64,000 nucleotides of DNA from Dickeya undicola (GCF_000784735.1 NZ_JSYG01000010.1:1-64000), one strand, 5' to 3'. Counted from the stretch's first letter, positions 53,591 through 63,483 are shown. The notes: generated from the sequence alone by a model not told the origin. Program-made: numbers and translations.

Positions 53591-53773
53591 ATTTCTCTGA
53601 GATGTTCGTCAGCGGGCAAGTCCCCTGAGCCGATATTTCAACCAACAGAATGTAACGATCCGTGGTTGGTGAGCACGCTCGGTTCGGCCGAGAAGCCTTA
53701 AGACTGCGACGTTGCGTTCACCTTGAACCAAGGGTTCAAGGGTTACGGCCTGCGGCGGCATCTCGGAGATTCC
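53591..53773 (+). ncRNA. ssrS: 6S RNA
   Basis: 183 bases closely matching E. coli 6S RNA (184), which binds sigma-70 RNA polymerase in stationary phase by mimicking an open promoter. The 5' end ATTTCTCTGAGATGTTCG pairs with the 3' end CATCTCGGAGATTCC, and the internal GTCCCCTGAGCCGATATTT and ACCAAGGGTTCAAGGGTTAC blocks are conserved. It lies between zapA and fau, the standard place, and is co-transcribed with fau. Confidence 0.96.
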
Positions 53774-53825
53774 CTCTCGTTTATTCCCCTTTGTTTGCAT
53801 GTTAACTACATGAATGTGACTGCGC

Positions 53826-54440
53826 ATGAATCCAGCCAGTGCTTCTTCCGACCAGTCTTCCATCGCGGCATTACGCCAGCAAATCCGTCAGCAGGTTCGC
53901 CAGCGCCGTCGTGCGTTAAGTCGTGAACAGCAAAGCGTTTTTGCCGTTCAGGCCGCCGCTCGGGCGATGGCTCATCCGCGTCTTGGCGACGCCAGCCGGG
54001 TGGCGTTGTTTCTGTCGTTTGATGGCGAGCTGGATACCCAGCCGTTGATCGAGGCGTTGTGGCAGCAGCAAAAACAGGTTTACCTGCCGGTGCTGCACCC
54101 GTTCTGTAACGGGCATCTGCTGTTTTTGCGCTATGCGCCGGATACCGAACTGGTGTGGAACCGGCTGAAGATTCAGGAACCACGGCTGGATGTGGGCCAG
54201 GTGTTGCCGGTTGAGCAACTGGATGTGTTGCTGACGCCGCTGGTGGCGTTCGATGCCGCCGGGCAGCGGCTTGGCATGGGTGGCGGGTTTTATGACCGCA
54301 CGTTGCAGCATTGGCGCTTGCGCGGCCCGTATCCCATCGGGCTGGCGCACGACTGCCAGCAGGTGGAGGTGCTGCCCACGGAAAGCTGGGATGTGCCGTT
54401 GCCGGAAATTATCACCCCATCCCGCAGTTGGCGCTGGTGA
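53826..54440 (+). CDS. fau: 5-formyltetrahydrofolate cyclo-ligase
   Basis: A 204-residue enzyme (YgfA/Fau; E. coli 182) that converts 5-formyl-THF to methenyl-THF with ATP. Core motifs: FLSFDGELDTQPLIEALW, RLKIQEPRLDVGQVLP and the phosphate loop FDAAGQRLGMGGGFYDRTL. The start ATG at 53826 gives about 20 more residues than E. coli; a later start is possible. Downstream of ssrS, as in E. coli. Confidence 0.93.
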   Translation: MNPASASSDQSSIAALRQQIRQQVRQRRRALSREQQSVFAVQAAARAMAHPRLGDASRVALFLSFDGELDTQPLIEALWQQQKQVYLPVLHPFCNGHLLFLRYAPDTELVWNRLKIQEPRLDVGQVLPVEQLDVLLTPLVAFDAAGQRLGMGGGFYDRTLQHWRLRGPYPIGLAHDCQQVEVLPTESWDVPLPEIITPSRSWRW

Positions 54441-54445
54441 AAACG

Positions 54446-54464
54446 CGGCGAGATTAACTCGCCG
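54446..54464. terminator. Hairpin between convergent fau and nadR
   Basis: 7-bp stem CGGCGAG / CTCGCCG with a 5-base loop ATTAA, 6 bases after the fau stop codon and 14 bases after nadR's on the other strand. Weak T content. Confidence 0.5.
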
Positions 54465-54477
54465 TCGGCATCGGTGT

Positions 54478-55710
54478 TTACCGGTCGTGCCCCAGCATTT
54501 GCTGCACCAGCTCCACGCAGCGTAGAAAGCGGCTGTCGTAGTCTGATTCGGTAACGTGGACATACGGCACGTTATTTTCCGCCAGCATACTCTTGAGCAC
54601 GTCCTGAAACGCCTGGCGATCCGCCGCGCTGCCCAGACTGCGCAGGCCGTCCGCCACCCAGGGAGTGTTGTTCTCCAGCAGAATCACCAGATCAAAGCGG
54701 TACTCCTCAACCAGCGCCTGCACAAACGGGTGTTCACGGCCTTCGTACTTTTTGCAAAACGCTTGTGTGGTGATGAAGTCGGTGTCGATAAACGCCACTT
54801 TGTTGGCATATTTTACGGCGAAATCAATGTACTGAGCCTGGCCGAGCGCGATTTTGTCGTAGTCTGAATACTGTAGCGCCATTTCGTCACCGCCCAGGTG
54901 AGAGAACACGTAATCGCGGCCGTATTCCCAGGCGCTGGTGGTATTGAAAATATTAGCCAGCTTGTTGACCAGCGTGGACTTGCCGCTGGACTCGCCGCCC
55001 AAAACCGCCACGGTGCGCACGAAAAACGGTTTCACCTCGGTGGGGATATATTCCCAGTAGCGGAATGGATCTTGACGGATCTGTGCGCCGCTGATGCTCA
55101 TAAAAGAGCGTTTGGGGTCGATCAGCACGGTTTCGATGCCGAGATGTTCTTTGTACTGCTGCGCGTCCTGCTCTTCGCTGGTGTAGACGTAGCGGGGGTC
55201 GATGCCTTTTTCCGACATGAATTGCTTAATGCCGCGGCTCCACACATCCCAGCCGTGCGGATAGGGTTCCATGCCCTGCTCGTTGAAGGCGTGAATGTGA
55301 ATGTTTTTCTGATACTTGAAGGTTTGCAACAGCCAGCGCAGGCGGTCGCTGACGGTCGGCTGCTGCGACATAGAACTGTGCTCGAACAGCTGGCGGTCGC
55401 GCGGCTCGTCGTAGCCCAGAATCACGTGCAGTTCGTCTATCTGGCTGCACGCGCGCTGAATCAGGTAAATGTGACCGGTGTGCAGCGGATAAAACTTGCC
55501 GAACACCACGCCGATACTTTTTTGCTGATAAGGAAATTCCAGCCCGAGAAAACGGTGCAACGACTCCAGCTTCTGAGCACTGGGGCTTTTGATTTTGGCG
55601 TTGAGCAACTGGCTTAAGTAGCCTTTGGTCATACCTGCGGCATCGGCGACCTGTTGCAGGGTACAGCCTTTTTGTCTGATGGCTGTTTTCAGGTAATCGT
55701 AGGGAGACAT
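54478..55710 (-). CDS. nadR: NAD regulator and NMN/NR salvage enzyme NadR
   Basis: A 410-residue three-domain protein (E. coli NadR 410). N-terminal helix-turn-helix (TLQQVADAAGMTKGYLSQLL) represses NAD synthesis genes; the middle NMN adenylyltransferase domain has GVVFGKFYPLHTGHIYLI; the C-terminal nicotinamide-riboside kinase has the P-loop VLGGESSGKSTLVNKL. Minus strand; followed upstream by radA and serB in the conserved order. Confidence 0.96.
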   Translation of the reverse strand: MSPYDYLKTAIRQKGCTLQQVADAAGMTKGYLSQLLNAKIKSPSAQKLESLHRFLGLEFPYQQKSIGVVFGKFYPLHTGHIYLIQRACSQIDELHVILGYDEPRDRQLFEHSSMSQQPTVSDRLRWLLQTFKYQKNIHIHAFNEQGMEPYPHGWDVWSRGIKQFMSEKGIDPRYVYTSEEQDAQQYKEHLGIETVLIDPKRSFMSISGAQIRQDPFRYWEYIPTEVKPFFVRTVAVLGGESSGKSTLVNKLANIFNTTSAWEYGRDYVFSHLGGDEMALQYSDYDKIALGQAQYIDFAVKYANKVAFIDTDFITTQAFCKKYEGREHPFVQALVEEYRFDLVILLENNTPWVADGLRSLGSAADRQAFQDVLKSMLAENNVPYVHVTESDYDSRFLRCVELVQQMLGHDR

Positions 55711-55813
55711 GGTCTGATACTCCGATGTGGCGGATAACGCTTTGCTATATTAACGCGTTACGGTGTTAACGCTCTGCCATATTAAGGCTCTGATGAGTAA
55801 AGCCTAATGGACA

Positions 55814-57199
55814 TTACAGATCATCGAGGATCGCCAGCGCGTCCGACAATTTTTTCACGCCCATCACCTGCATGTTGGCGGGCGGTTTTTTCGGCATGTT
55901 GGCAAACGGCACGATAGCGCGCTTAAAGCCGTGCTTGGCAGCTTCGGTGATGCGTTCCTGACCGCTCGGCACCGGGCGGATTTCTCCGGCCAGACCGACT
56001 TCGCCGAACACCACCAAGTCCTGCGGTAACGGCCGATCGCGGAAGCTGGACACCAGCGACAGCAGCAGCGCCAGGTCGGCGCTGGTTTCCGTTACCTTGA
56101 CGCCGCCCACCACGTTGACGAATACGTCCTGATCCGACATTTGCAGCCCGCCGTGACGGTGCAGCACCGCCAGCAAGATTGCCAGCCGGTTTTGCTCCAG
56201 CCCGACGGCTACCCGCCGTGGGTTCGCCATCATCGAGTGATCCACCAGCGCCTGAATTTCTACCAGCAGCGGCCGGGTGCCTTCCCAGACCACCATCACC
56301 GAACTGCCGGAGGTGATTTCATCGCCCCGGCTCAGGAAGATGGCAGACGGGTTGCTGACTTCCCGCAGCCCCTGTTCGGTCATGGCAAAGACGCCCAGTT
56401 CGTTGACGGCACCGAAGCGGTTTTTGTGGCTGCGCAGGGTGCGGAAACGGGAGTCGGCGTCGCCGTCCAGCAGCACCGAACAGTCGATACAGTGCTCCAG
56501 CACTTTCGGACCGGCCAGCGAGCCGTCTTTGGTGACGTGGCCGACCATGATGATGGCGACACCGCGGGTTTTGGCGAAGCGTGTCAGGTAGGCGGCGGTT
56601 TCCCGCACCTGCGCTACGCTGCCGGGAGACGACTGAATATCCGCCAGATGCATCACCTGAATGGAGTCGATCACCATCAGTTTCGGCTGTTCCTGTTCGG
56701 CAATCAGGCAGATCTGCTCGATGCTGGTTTCAGACAGCATATTGATGTGCTGAGCGGGTAGGCCAAGACGGTGAGCGCGCATCGCCACCTGCTGGAGGGA
56801 TTCCTCGCCGGTGACATACAGGGTCTTCATCTGTTCGGCCAGTTTGCACAGGGTTTGCAGTAACAGGGTACTTTTGCCCGCACCGGGGTTACCGCCGATC
56901 AGAATGGCGCTGCCGGGGACGACGCCACCGCCTAGCACCCGGTCGAATTCCTGAAAGCCGGTGGAGAAACGTGGCAGCGCTTCCAGGCTGATGTCCGACA
57001 GTTTCTGTACCCGGCTGACGTTGCCGCTGTCCCCGGCGTAACCGGAGAAACGGTCGTTGCGTGACGAGGAGGACGCGGCGGCCAGACGCACCTCGGTGAT
57101 GGTGTTCCAGGCGTGACAGGCGCTGCACTGCCCCTGCCAACGCGGATATTCGGCCCCGCATTCATTACAGACAAAGGCGCGTTTGACGGCTTTGGCCAT
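55814..57199 (-). CDS. radA: DNA repair protein RadA
   Basis: A 461-residue RadA/Sms (E. coli 460), a RecA-like branch-migration motor. N-terminal zinc finger CNECGAEYPRWQGQCSACHAW (Cys-x2-Cys ... Cys-x2-Cys), Walker A GGNPGAGKSTLLLQ, the RadA-specific KNRFG motif, and a C-terminal Lon-protease-like domain (VNVVGGVKVTETSADLALLLSL) without its catalytic Ser. Between serB and nadR. Confidence 0.96.
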   Translation of the reverse strand: MAKAVKRAFVCNECGAEYPRWQGQCSACHAWNTITEVRLAAASSSSRNDRFSGYAGDSGNVSRVQKLSDISLEALPRFSTGFQEFDRVLGGGVVPGSAILIGGNPGAGKSTLLLQTLCKLAEQMKTLYVTGEESLQQVAMRAHRLGLPAQHINMLSETSIEQICLIAEQEQPKLMVIDSIQVMHLADIQSSPGSVAQVRETAAYLTRFAKTRGVAIIMVGHVTKDGSLAGPKVLEHCIDCSVLLDGDADSRFRTLRSHKNRFGAVNELGVFAMTEQGLREVSNPSAIFLSRGDEITSGSSVMVVWEGTRPLLVEIQALVDHSMMANPRRVAVGLEQNRLAILLAVLHRHGGLQMSDQDVFVNVVGGVKVTETSADLALLLSLVSSFRDRPLPQDLVVFGEVGLAGEIRPVPSGQERITEAAKHGFKRAIVPFANMPKKPPANMQVMGVKKLSDALAILDDL

Positions 57200-57261
57200 G
57201 AATTCCCTCCTTACTACTGCTTTTTACTGCATCGGTTCTTTACTGCATCGGTTCGCGTGGC

Positions 57262-58239
57262 TCAGCCTTTTTCATGTCTCAGGCTGCCGCTGAGAATGCA
57301 CAACACCCCGGTCAGGTCGGCGTGGCGGATGCTAACCGCGCTTTGTTCGTTGACCTTGGGTTTGGCGTGGTAAGCGATACCGAGCCCGGCCGCCTTGATC
57401 ATCAGCAGGTCGTTAGCACCGTCGCCGATGGCGACCGTCTGGTGCAGCGGGATTGACAGCTTTTCCGCCAGTTGACGTAGTGTATTGGCTTTATATTTCG
57501 CATCGACGATCGGGCCTACCACCTCGCCGGTCAGCTTGCCGTCGCGCATCCCCATTTCGTTGGCGACCGCTGCTACCAACCCCAGCTCTTCACGCAGATA
57601 ATCGGCGAAATAGGTGAAGCCGCCGGAAGCAATGGCCAGGTGCCAGCCTGCCTCCTGCAACTGTTTGACCATGTTTTTCAGGCCCGGCATCAGCGGCAGG
57701 GCGTCCCGCACCTGACGCAGAATGTTGGCATCCGCGTCTTTCAGGGTGCCGACACGTTGGCGCAGGCTGGCTGCGAAATCCAGCTCACCGCGCATGGCGC
57801 GCTCGGTTACCTCGGCTACTTGCTCGCCGGTGCCCGCCAGTTTGGCAATTTCATCGATACATTCGATCTGGATTGCGGTGGAGTCCATGTCCATGACCAG
57901 CAGGCCGGGCGCACGCAGGCTGGGGGTGTTGCCCATCGGTGTGACATCCAGCCCCAGTTCGTGGGCTACCTTGGTGATACGTGGCGTCAGGATGCCAGCC
58001 AGCCGTACCACCTGATACTCGTCCACGCTCCAGGCGCTGACGACAACCAGTGGATCGTCCAGACGGCGTTGAACGCGGGATAACAGATACTTGTCGAGCA
58101 CGTCGCCGTACATCAGCCAACCGGTATTGCCAGCACGGTAGTCGAGTGGCATCACTTCGTCGTCACTCAACGACAGCGGCAAATTTGGCCAGCAGTTGAT
58201 CTCATCGGGCAGATCGCTATAGGTCAAACGGTTCGACAT
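57262..58239 (-). CDS. serB: Phosphoserine phosphatase
   Basis: A 325-residue HAD phosphatase (E. coli SerB 322), the last step of serine synthesis. The nucleophile motif is LLVMDMDSTAIQIECIDEIAK, motif II is in LAIASGGFTYFADYL, and motif III/IV is in VAIGDGANDLLMIKAAGLGIAYHAKP. The N-terminal 100 residues form the ACT-like extension. Divergent from smp across 128 bases, as in E. coli. Confidence 0.96.
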   Translation of the reverse strand: MSNRLTYSDLPDEINCWPNLPLSLSDDEVMPLDYRAGNTGWLMYGDVLDKYLLSRVQRRLDDPLVVVSAWSVDEYQVVRLAGILTPRITKVAHELGLDVTPMGNTPSLRAPGLLVMDMDSTAIQIECIDEIAKLAGTGEQVAEVTERAMRGELDFAASLRQRVGTLKDADANILRQVRDALPLMPGLKNMVKQLQEAGWHLAIASGGFTYFADYLREELGLVAAVANEMGMRDGKLTGEVVGPIVDAKYKANTLRQLAEKLSIPLHQTVAIGDGANDLLMIKAAGLGIAYHAKPKVNEQSAVSIRHADLTGVLCILSGSLRHEKG

Positions 58240-58367
58240 GGGTTAAATATCCTTTCCTGCGGGTAGTGAAGATTGACGGGGTGGACGGTCACAAATCAAC
58301 GCAACAAGCTATCCTATCGCCAACGCTTCTGGCAACATGAAAGTATCCAAATCGCGCAGGTATTCCC

Positions 58368-59066
58368 ATGGTTCGGGCCCGGATAAAATTTCGCTTACAT
58401 CGTACGGCCATTGTGCTGATCTGTCTGGCTCTGCTGGTGGTGTTATTGCAGGGGGCCTCCTATTTCAGCCTCAGTCATCAAATGGCCCGCTCCGAGCAGG
58501 TGGAAGAGCTGGCGCGCACGCTGGTGAAGCAGGTGGCGTTCAGCCTGACGCCGATGATGGAAAGTAATAATGACAACAGCGGCAGAATTGGCGAAACACT
58601 GCGGCAACTCACCGATCACAGCCGTATTCTGGATGCCGCGTTATACCAGCAGGACGGCACGCTGGTGGCGCGCGCGGGCGAACAGATTGAGGTGCGCGAC
58701 CGGCTGGCGTTGGATGGCAGCCGTGCTGGCAGCTACTTCAACCATCAACTGGTGGAGCCCGTCAATAGTAAGGACGGGCCGATCGGTTTTCTGCGCATCA
58801 CATTGGATACCCACGTGCTGGCGACGGAAGCTCGCCAGGTGGACAACACCACCAACATCCTGCGATTGATGATTCTGATGGCGTTGGCTATCGGCATTAT
58901 TCTGGCTCGCACCTTGCTGCAACATCGCCGTTCCCGCTGGCAGCAATCTCCTTATCTGTTAACGGCCAACGCGTCGTCACAGGATGATGACCCGGCTAAC
59001 GACGATGAGCCTGTTAACCGTGATGAGCCGTCCACGCAGGATGGCGATCAAACCCGCAAACCCTAA
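58368..59066 (+). CDS. smp: Membrane protein Smp/YtjB
   Basis: A 232-residue inner-membrane protein with two helices: ATVLICLALLVVLLQGASYF-like helix near residues 13-34 and LRLMILMALAIGIILARTLL near 165-185, with a periplasmic sensor-like domain between. It matches E. coli Smp (214) in layout and in its place beside serB. The C-terminal tail is acidic and repetitive (DDDPANDDEPVNRDEPSTQDGD), longer than in E. coli. Function unknown. Confidence 0.87.
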   Translation: MVRARIKFRLHRTAIVLICLALLVVLLQGASYFSLSHQMARSEQVEELARTLVKQVAFSLTPMMESNNDNSGRIGETLRQLTDHSRILDAALYQQDGTLVARAGEQIEVRDRLALDGSRAGSYFNHQLVEPVNSKDGPIGFLRITLDTHVLATEARQVDNTTNILRLMILMALAIGIILARTLLQHRRSRWQQSPYLLTANASSQDDDPANDDEPVNRDEPSTQDGDQTRKP

Positions 59067-59452
59067 AGCACGGTTATTTCATCACGGGCGACGTGTCGCC
59101 ACCCTGGAGGCGTGCAGCACAATCGGTCTTTGATTACCGAGTCCTGATTGCGCTGTTTGCGTTATGGTCGATCGTGTTTACGTTATGATTGATTGTGCCG
59201 GGCTGGCAAATCGGGGAAAATGGACGGCTTATTTATGTCTGTCGCTACTTATGCCTGTCACTTAAGCCTGTGTGGGGGAAAACGCGTGTAAAAGTGCTTA
59301 ATGGAATCTCCCGGCCTACGGCTGCGCTTACTGCGTGTGCTGATGGCTTAACTGATTGGCATTATACAGCTTGATGTCTGTATTTCCCGCCTTGCCTGAT
59401 GCGGCGTGCGATGCGCGTGTCGGGCGGCTAACTATTAAGAAGCCTGAATAAC
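59067..59452. promoter_or_regulatory. Upstream region of prfC
   Basis: About 390 bases with no credible gene. The stretch carries near-repeats GCGTTATGGTCGATCGTG / ACGTTATGATTGATTGTG (about 59160-59195) and the prfC promoter. No recognised RNA or operator. Confidence 0.4.
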
Positions 59453-61042
59453 ATGTCTCCAAGTGAATACGCACGCGAAGTCTCGAAACGTCGGACATTC
59501 GCTATTATTTCTCACCCCGATGCCGGTAAAACCACCATCACCGAAAAGGTGCTGCTGTTCGGACAGGCGATTCAGGTCGCCGGTACGGTGAAAGGACGCG
59601 GCTCCAGCCAGCACGCTAAATCCGACTGGATGGAAATGGAAAAGCAACGTGGTATCTCGATTACCACCTCGGTGATGCAGTTCCCTTACCGTGAATGTCT
59701 GGTCAACCTGCTGGATACGCCGGGGCACGAAGACTTCTCCGAAGATACCTACCGTACACTGACCGCTGTCGACTGCTGCCTGATGGTGATCGACGCCGCC
59801 AAGGGCGTTGAGGACAGGACCCGTAAGCTGATGGAAGTTACCCGTCTGCGCGACACGCCGATCCTGACCTTCATGAACAAGCTCGACCGCGACATCCGCG
59901 ACCCGATGGAAGTGCTGGATGAAGTGGAAAACGAGCTGAACATCGCCTGTGCGCCGATTACCTGGCCGATCGGCTGCGGTAAGCTGTTCAAAGGTGTTTA
60001 CCACCTCTACAAAGATGAAACCTATCTTTACCAGAGCGGCATGGGTCACACCATTCAGGCCGTGCGCATCGTCAAAGGGCTGGATAATCCGGAACTGGAT
60101 CAGGCGGTGGGCGAGGATCTGGCCGCGCAGTTGCGCGATGAGCTGGAACTGGTAAAAGGCGCGTCTCACGAGTTTGAGCAGGACGCGTTCCTGAACGGCG
60201 AACTGACGCCGGTGTTCTTCGGCACCGCGCTGGGCAACTTCGGCGTGGATCACATGCTGGATGGATTGGTGTCATGGGCGCCTGCGCCGATGCCGCGTAA
60301 GACCGACGTGCGCGTGGTCAGCGCCGACGAAGAGAAGTTCAGCGGTTTTGTGTTCAAGATTCAGGCCAATATGGACCCGAAACACCGCGACCGCGTGGCG
60401 TTCATGCGCGTGGTGTCCGGCCGCTACGATAAAGGCATGAAGCTGCGTCAGGTGCGCACCGGCAAAGACGTGGTGATTTCCGACGCGCTGACCTTCATGG
60501 CGGGTGACCGTTCCCACGTGGAAGAAGCCTATCCGGGCGACATCATCGGCTTGCACAACCACGGCACTATTCAGATCGGCGATACCTTTACTCAGGGCGA
60601 AGAGCTGAAATTCACCGGTATTCCCAACTTTGCGCCGGAACTGTTCCGTCGTATCCGCCTGCGTGACCCGCTCAAGCAGAAGCAGTTGCTTAAAGGGCTG
60701 GTTCAGCTTTCCGAAGAGGGCGCGGTGCAGGTATTCCGTCCGCTGATCAACAACGATCTGATCGTGGGTGCGGTTGGGGTGCTGCAGTTTGACGTGGTGG
60801 TGGCGCGCCTGAAAACCGAATACAACGTGGAAGCGGTGTATGAGTCGGTGAACGTCTCCACGGCCCGGTGGGTAGAGTGCGATGACGTGAAGAAATTCGA
60901 GGAGTTCAAGCGCAAGAACGAACAGCATCTGGCGCTTGATGGCGGTGACAACCTTGCCTATGTGGCACCGACTATGGTTAACCTCAACCTGGCGCAGGAA
61001 CGTTATCCTGACGTGCGGTTCCATAAAACTCGCGAGCATTAA
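59453..61042 (+). CDS. prfC: Peptide chain release factor 3
   Basis: A 529-residue translational GTPase (E. coli RF3 529) that removes RF1/RF2 from the ribosome after termination. GTPase motifs: [14 protein letters not shown] (G1), [18 protein letters not shown] (G3), [11 protein letters not shown] (G4). The rest matches RF3 to the end ([12 protein letters not shown]). Followed by a strong terminator and osmY, as in E. coli. Confidence 0.97.
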   Translation: MSPSEYAREVSKRRTFAIISHPDAGKTTITEKVLLFGQAIQVAGTVKGRGSSQHAKSDWMEMEKQRGISITTSVMQFPYRECLVNLLDTPGHEDFSEDTYRTLTAVDCCLMVIDAAKGVEDRTRKLMEVTRLRDTPILTFMNKLDRDIRDPMEVLDEVENELNIACAPITWPIGCGKLFKGVYHLYKDETYLYQSGMGHTIQAVRIVKGLDNPELDQAVGEDLAAQLRDELELVKGASHEFEQDAFLNGELTPVFFGTALGNFGVDHMLDGLVSWAPAPMPRKTDVRVVSADEEKFSGFVFKIQANMDPKHRDRVAFMRVVSGRYDKGMKLRQVRTGKDVVISDALTFMAGDRSHVEEAYPGDIIGLHNHGTIQIGDTFTQGEELKFTGIPNFAPELFRRIRLRDPLKQKQLLKGLVQLSEEGAVQVFRPLINNDLIVGAVGVLQFDVVVARLKTEYNVEAVYESVNVSTARWVECDDVKKFEEFKRKNEQHLALDGGDNLAYVAPTMVNLNLAQERYPDVRFHKTREH

Positions 61043-61052
61043 TCGCGGGCGA

Positions 61053-61085
61053 CCACCCACTCCGCCCGGAGTGGGTGGGTTTTTA
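61053..61085 (+). terminator. Rho-independent terminator of prfC
   Basis: An 11-bp perfect stem CCACCCACTCC (61053-61063) / GGAGTGGGTGG (61068-61078) with loop GCCC, followed by GTTTTTA, beginning 10 bases after the stop codon. Confidence 0.93.
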
Positions 61086-61380
61086 TTTATTCTTTAATTA
61101 TCAGTCTATTAATGCTGTTTTTTCGCCCTTTCTCCCATCACGGACAAATCTGAAATCATCGCCTGTTGGTCGCTCTTTGCTGGGCTTTTCGTTCTCATTG
61201 GCTATAGTTAGCGGTGTGTGATTTGCTTAGTTTATTTAACTGTCATTGGATTCGGTTGTGGTTTGTTGTGTTGGCTTTGTTTGTTTATTTAATGATTTAA
61301 TCTGACAAGTCGTGGAGAGCCGCTCCGGTCTGATGGGTAAACCTGTTGTGAAACAGGCAATAACGATAAGGAAGGTATCG

Positions 61381-62001
61381 ATGAAAAAGACCAAATTTGC
61401 ATTTTCGCTGGCGACGATGGTTCTGGGTTCGGTACTGGCGGTCGCTCAGGCACAGGCCGAACAGCAAACGCTGGTACAACAGGCGCAGAGTATCGCAGAC
61501 ACCGCGGGTAAAAAAATCGATAGTTCCGTACAGCAGGCTGAGAGCTTTGTGGATGACAGCACCCTCACCGCCAGGGTGAAAAGCGCGTTGCTGAAAGATG
61601 AAACGCTCGACAGTAATGATATTTCCGTTTCCACCCGCGACGGCGTGGTAACGCTCAGCGGCTTTATCCGCAGCCAGCAGATGGCGACCGGTGCGGTGAA
61701 AATTGCCGCTCAAACCGAAGGGGTTAAGTCGGTGAGTGATAAGTTGCAGGTGAAGGATGATAGCGGCGTGCAGTCGGTCGGCGCGTATGCCGACGATACC
61801 CTCATCACCAGCACCATCAAGGCTAAACTGCTGGCGGATGACATAGTTCCCTCCCGTCACGTGAAGGTTGAAACCCACGACGGCGTGGTGCTGATGACCG
61901 GTCAGGTGACCAGTCAGGCGCAGGCCGATCGGGCGGAAACCATTGCTAAAGCCGTGAACGGTGTCAAAAGTGTTAAAAACGCGCTGACGGTAAAATCCTG
62001 A
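61381..62001 (+). CDS. osmY: Osmotically inducible periplasmic protein OsmY
   Basis: A 206-residue periplasmic protein with two BON domains (E. coli OsmY 201). Signal peptide MKKTKFAFSLATMVLGSVLAVAQAQA; BON 1 around residues 57-124 (DSTLTARVKSALLKDE...GVVTLSGFI) and BON 2 around 136-206 (DTLITSTIKAKLLADD...GVVLMTGQV). A stress-induced chaperone of the envelope. The ATG at 61381 follows GGAAGG. The 61086-61380 gap holds its promoter; no gene seen there. Confidence 0.95.
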   Translation: MKKTKFAFSLATMVLGSVLAVAQAQAEQQTLVQQAQSIADTAGKKIDSSVQQAESFVDDSTLTARVKSALLKDETLDSNDISVSTRDGVVTLSGFIRSQQMATGAVKIAAQTEGVKSVSDKLQVKDDSGVQSVGAYADDTLITSTIKAKLLADDIVPSRHVKVETHDGVVLMTGQVTSQAQADRAETIAKAVNGVKSVKNALTVKS

Positions 62002-62131
62002 TGCGCTTCGCCGCCGGGAACACCGGCGGCGTGCTCCCTACTGCTGTTACTCCCTTTCTGATTGATGGTGAACACCGCCAGGTGCCTGCTGTCGGTGGTT
62101 CCCCTCATCTTTCCGCTCGCAAGGAGGTCTG

Positions 62132-62293
62132 ATGTTTCGTTGGGGCATTCTCTTTTTGATTATTGCGGTCATTGCCGCTGCTTTTGGGTTCGGTGGGCTT
62201 GCCGGTACTGCCGCCGCTGCGGCCAAAATCGTTTTTGTGGTGGGGATTATTTTGTTCCTGCTCAGCCTGTTTACGGGGCGGCGTCGGCCATAG
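62132..62293 (+). CDS. ytjA: Small membrane protein YtjA (DUF1328)
   Basis: A 53-residue membrane protein with two hydrophobic helices: [21 protein letters not shown] and [23 protein letters not shown]. It is the DUF1328 family, the same length as E. coli YtjA (53). AAGGAGGT lies just upstream. It follows osmY by 130 bases in the conserved order and shares its stress context. Confidence 0.92.
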   Translation: MFRWGILFLIIAVIAAAFGFGGLAGTAAAAAKIVFVVGIILFLLSLFTGRRRP

Positions 62294-62423
62294 CTGGTCT
62301 GATGCCGACGTTATACGGTTGTCGTTCATACGTTCACCCCCCATACAATTATCCTCCATACGACTGTCATATTGTTCCGTCACACTGTCCGTGCTGTTTT
62401 TTTGTCCTGTTCTGGGGGTCATC

Positions 62424-62615
62424 ATGATGAATCTGGATGTCGCTATCGGCAGATGGAAGCAGTGGAAAGGGTGCCTGTGGGAGCTGTGGGCCGAGTGCTT
62501 TGACAGTGACGGTGCCTGGGTATCAGGAAATCACGGTTTTCTGGCGGGTGTGATGCAGGAATATTACGGAAAAGAGCAGGACAAGGTATCCTCGGAGCAT
62601 GACAGTTTGCACTGA
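62424..62615 (+). CDS. CsbD-like small stress protein
   Basis: A 63-residue soluble protein: MMNLDVAIGRWKQWKGCLWELW...GFLAGVMQEYYGKEQDK. The W-x-QWKG...W...L-x-G-x-x-QE-x-YG spacing is that of CsbD proteins (YjbJ-like), known from general stress regulons, but it is divergent and lacks several usual charged residues. In E. coli yjjU stands at this place; here it is replaced. A GGGGG run upstream of the paired ATGs gives a modest ribosome-binding site. Confidence 0.62.
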   Translation: MMNLDVAIGRWKQWKGCLWELWAECFDSDGAWVSGNHGFLAGVMQEYYGKEQDKVSSEHDSLH

Positions 62616-62625
62616 GGGATAACCA

Positions 62626-63483
62626 TTGCCCACCCATTCTCTATCCGATGACGCGATGGCGGCCGAGCCCGAGCGCGCGCAGGCAGCGAGCGTCGGGTTT
62701 ATCGATACTCATTGCCACTTTGATTTTCCCCTGTTCGCCGAGGATGACGCGGGCAGCCTGACACGGGCGGCGCAGGCGGGTGTCCACCATCTGATTGTGC
62801 CAGCCGTAGCCGCTAAACATTTTGAGCGGGTGCTGGAACTCAGCCTGCGCTGGCCTGCCTTATACGCCGCGTTGGGGCTGCACCCGTTGTATATCGCTGA
62901 CCATCAGGACGCTCATCTGGCCGAACTGGCGTCCCTGCTGGCGCGGCCGCATCCCCGTCTGGTGGCGGTGGGTGAGATCGGTCTGGATCTTTACATGCCG
63001 GAACCGCAATTCGAACGGCAGAAAGCGTTTCTGGGCGCGCAGCTTAAGCTGGCAGCCCAGCGAGATCTCCCTGTTATCCTCCATTCCCGCCGTAGTCATG
63101 ATCAACTGGCGCAAATACTGCGTCGTTACCCGGTTCCCTGTACTGGCGTGGTGCACGGCTTTGCCGGTAGCTACGATCAGGCCATGACGTTTATCCGCCT
63201 TGGCTACTACATCGGCGTGGGCGGCACTATTACCTATCCGCGCGCCAACAAGACTCGGCAGGCGATTGCGCGCCTGCCGCTCGACCGGCTGCTGTTGGAA
63301 ACCGATGCGCCGGATATGCCGGTGTGCGGGTTCCAGGGGCAACCGAATCGCCCGGAGCGTATTACGTCGGTGTTTGAAACGTTGTGCGAATTACGCCCGG
63401 AATGGCCGCAGGTTATTGCAGGTGCCATTCTCGCTAATACCCTGCGGCTGTTTCCGGGGCTGCGGCTGCCGGAGCCACAGTAA
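62626..63483 (+). CDS. yjjV: TatD-family metal-dependent hydrolase YjjV
   Basis: A 285-residue TIM-barrel hydrolase of the TatD family (E. coli YjjV 259). Metal ligands: His-x-His in FIDTHCHFDFPLFAED, Glu in AVGEIGLDLYMPEPQFERQ, His in VILHSRRSHDQ, His in GVVHGFAGSYDQA, and Asp in LLLETDAPDMP. Likely a 3'-5' DNA exonuclease or related phosphodiesterase. The start is uncertain: TTG 62626 or ATG 62656; the family begins near residue 24 of the longer form. Confidence 0.92.
   Translation: MPTHSLSDDAMAAEPERAQAASVGFIDTHCHFDFPLFAEDDAGSLTRAAQAGVHHLIVPAVAAKHFERVLELSLRWPALYAALGLHPLYIADHQDAHLAELASLLARPHPRLVAVGEIGLDLYMPEPQFERQKAFLGAQLKLAAQRDLPVILHSRRSHDQLAQILRRYPVPCTGVVHGFAGSYDQAMTFIRLGYYIGVGGTITYPRANKTRQAIARLPLDRLLLETDAPDMPVCGFQGQPNRPERITSVFETLCELRPEWPQVIAGAILANTLRLFPGLRLPEPQ

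Noticed and set aside
59435-60253. Long minus-strand open frame opposite prfC
   Set aside because: It lies wholly opposite a near-invariant core gene and reads as a reverse-strand shadow.
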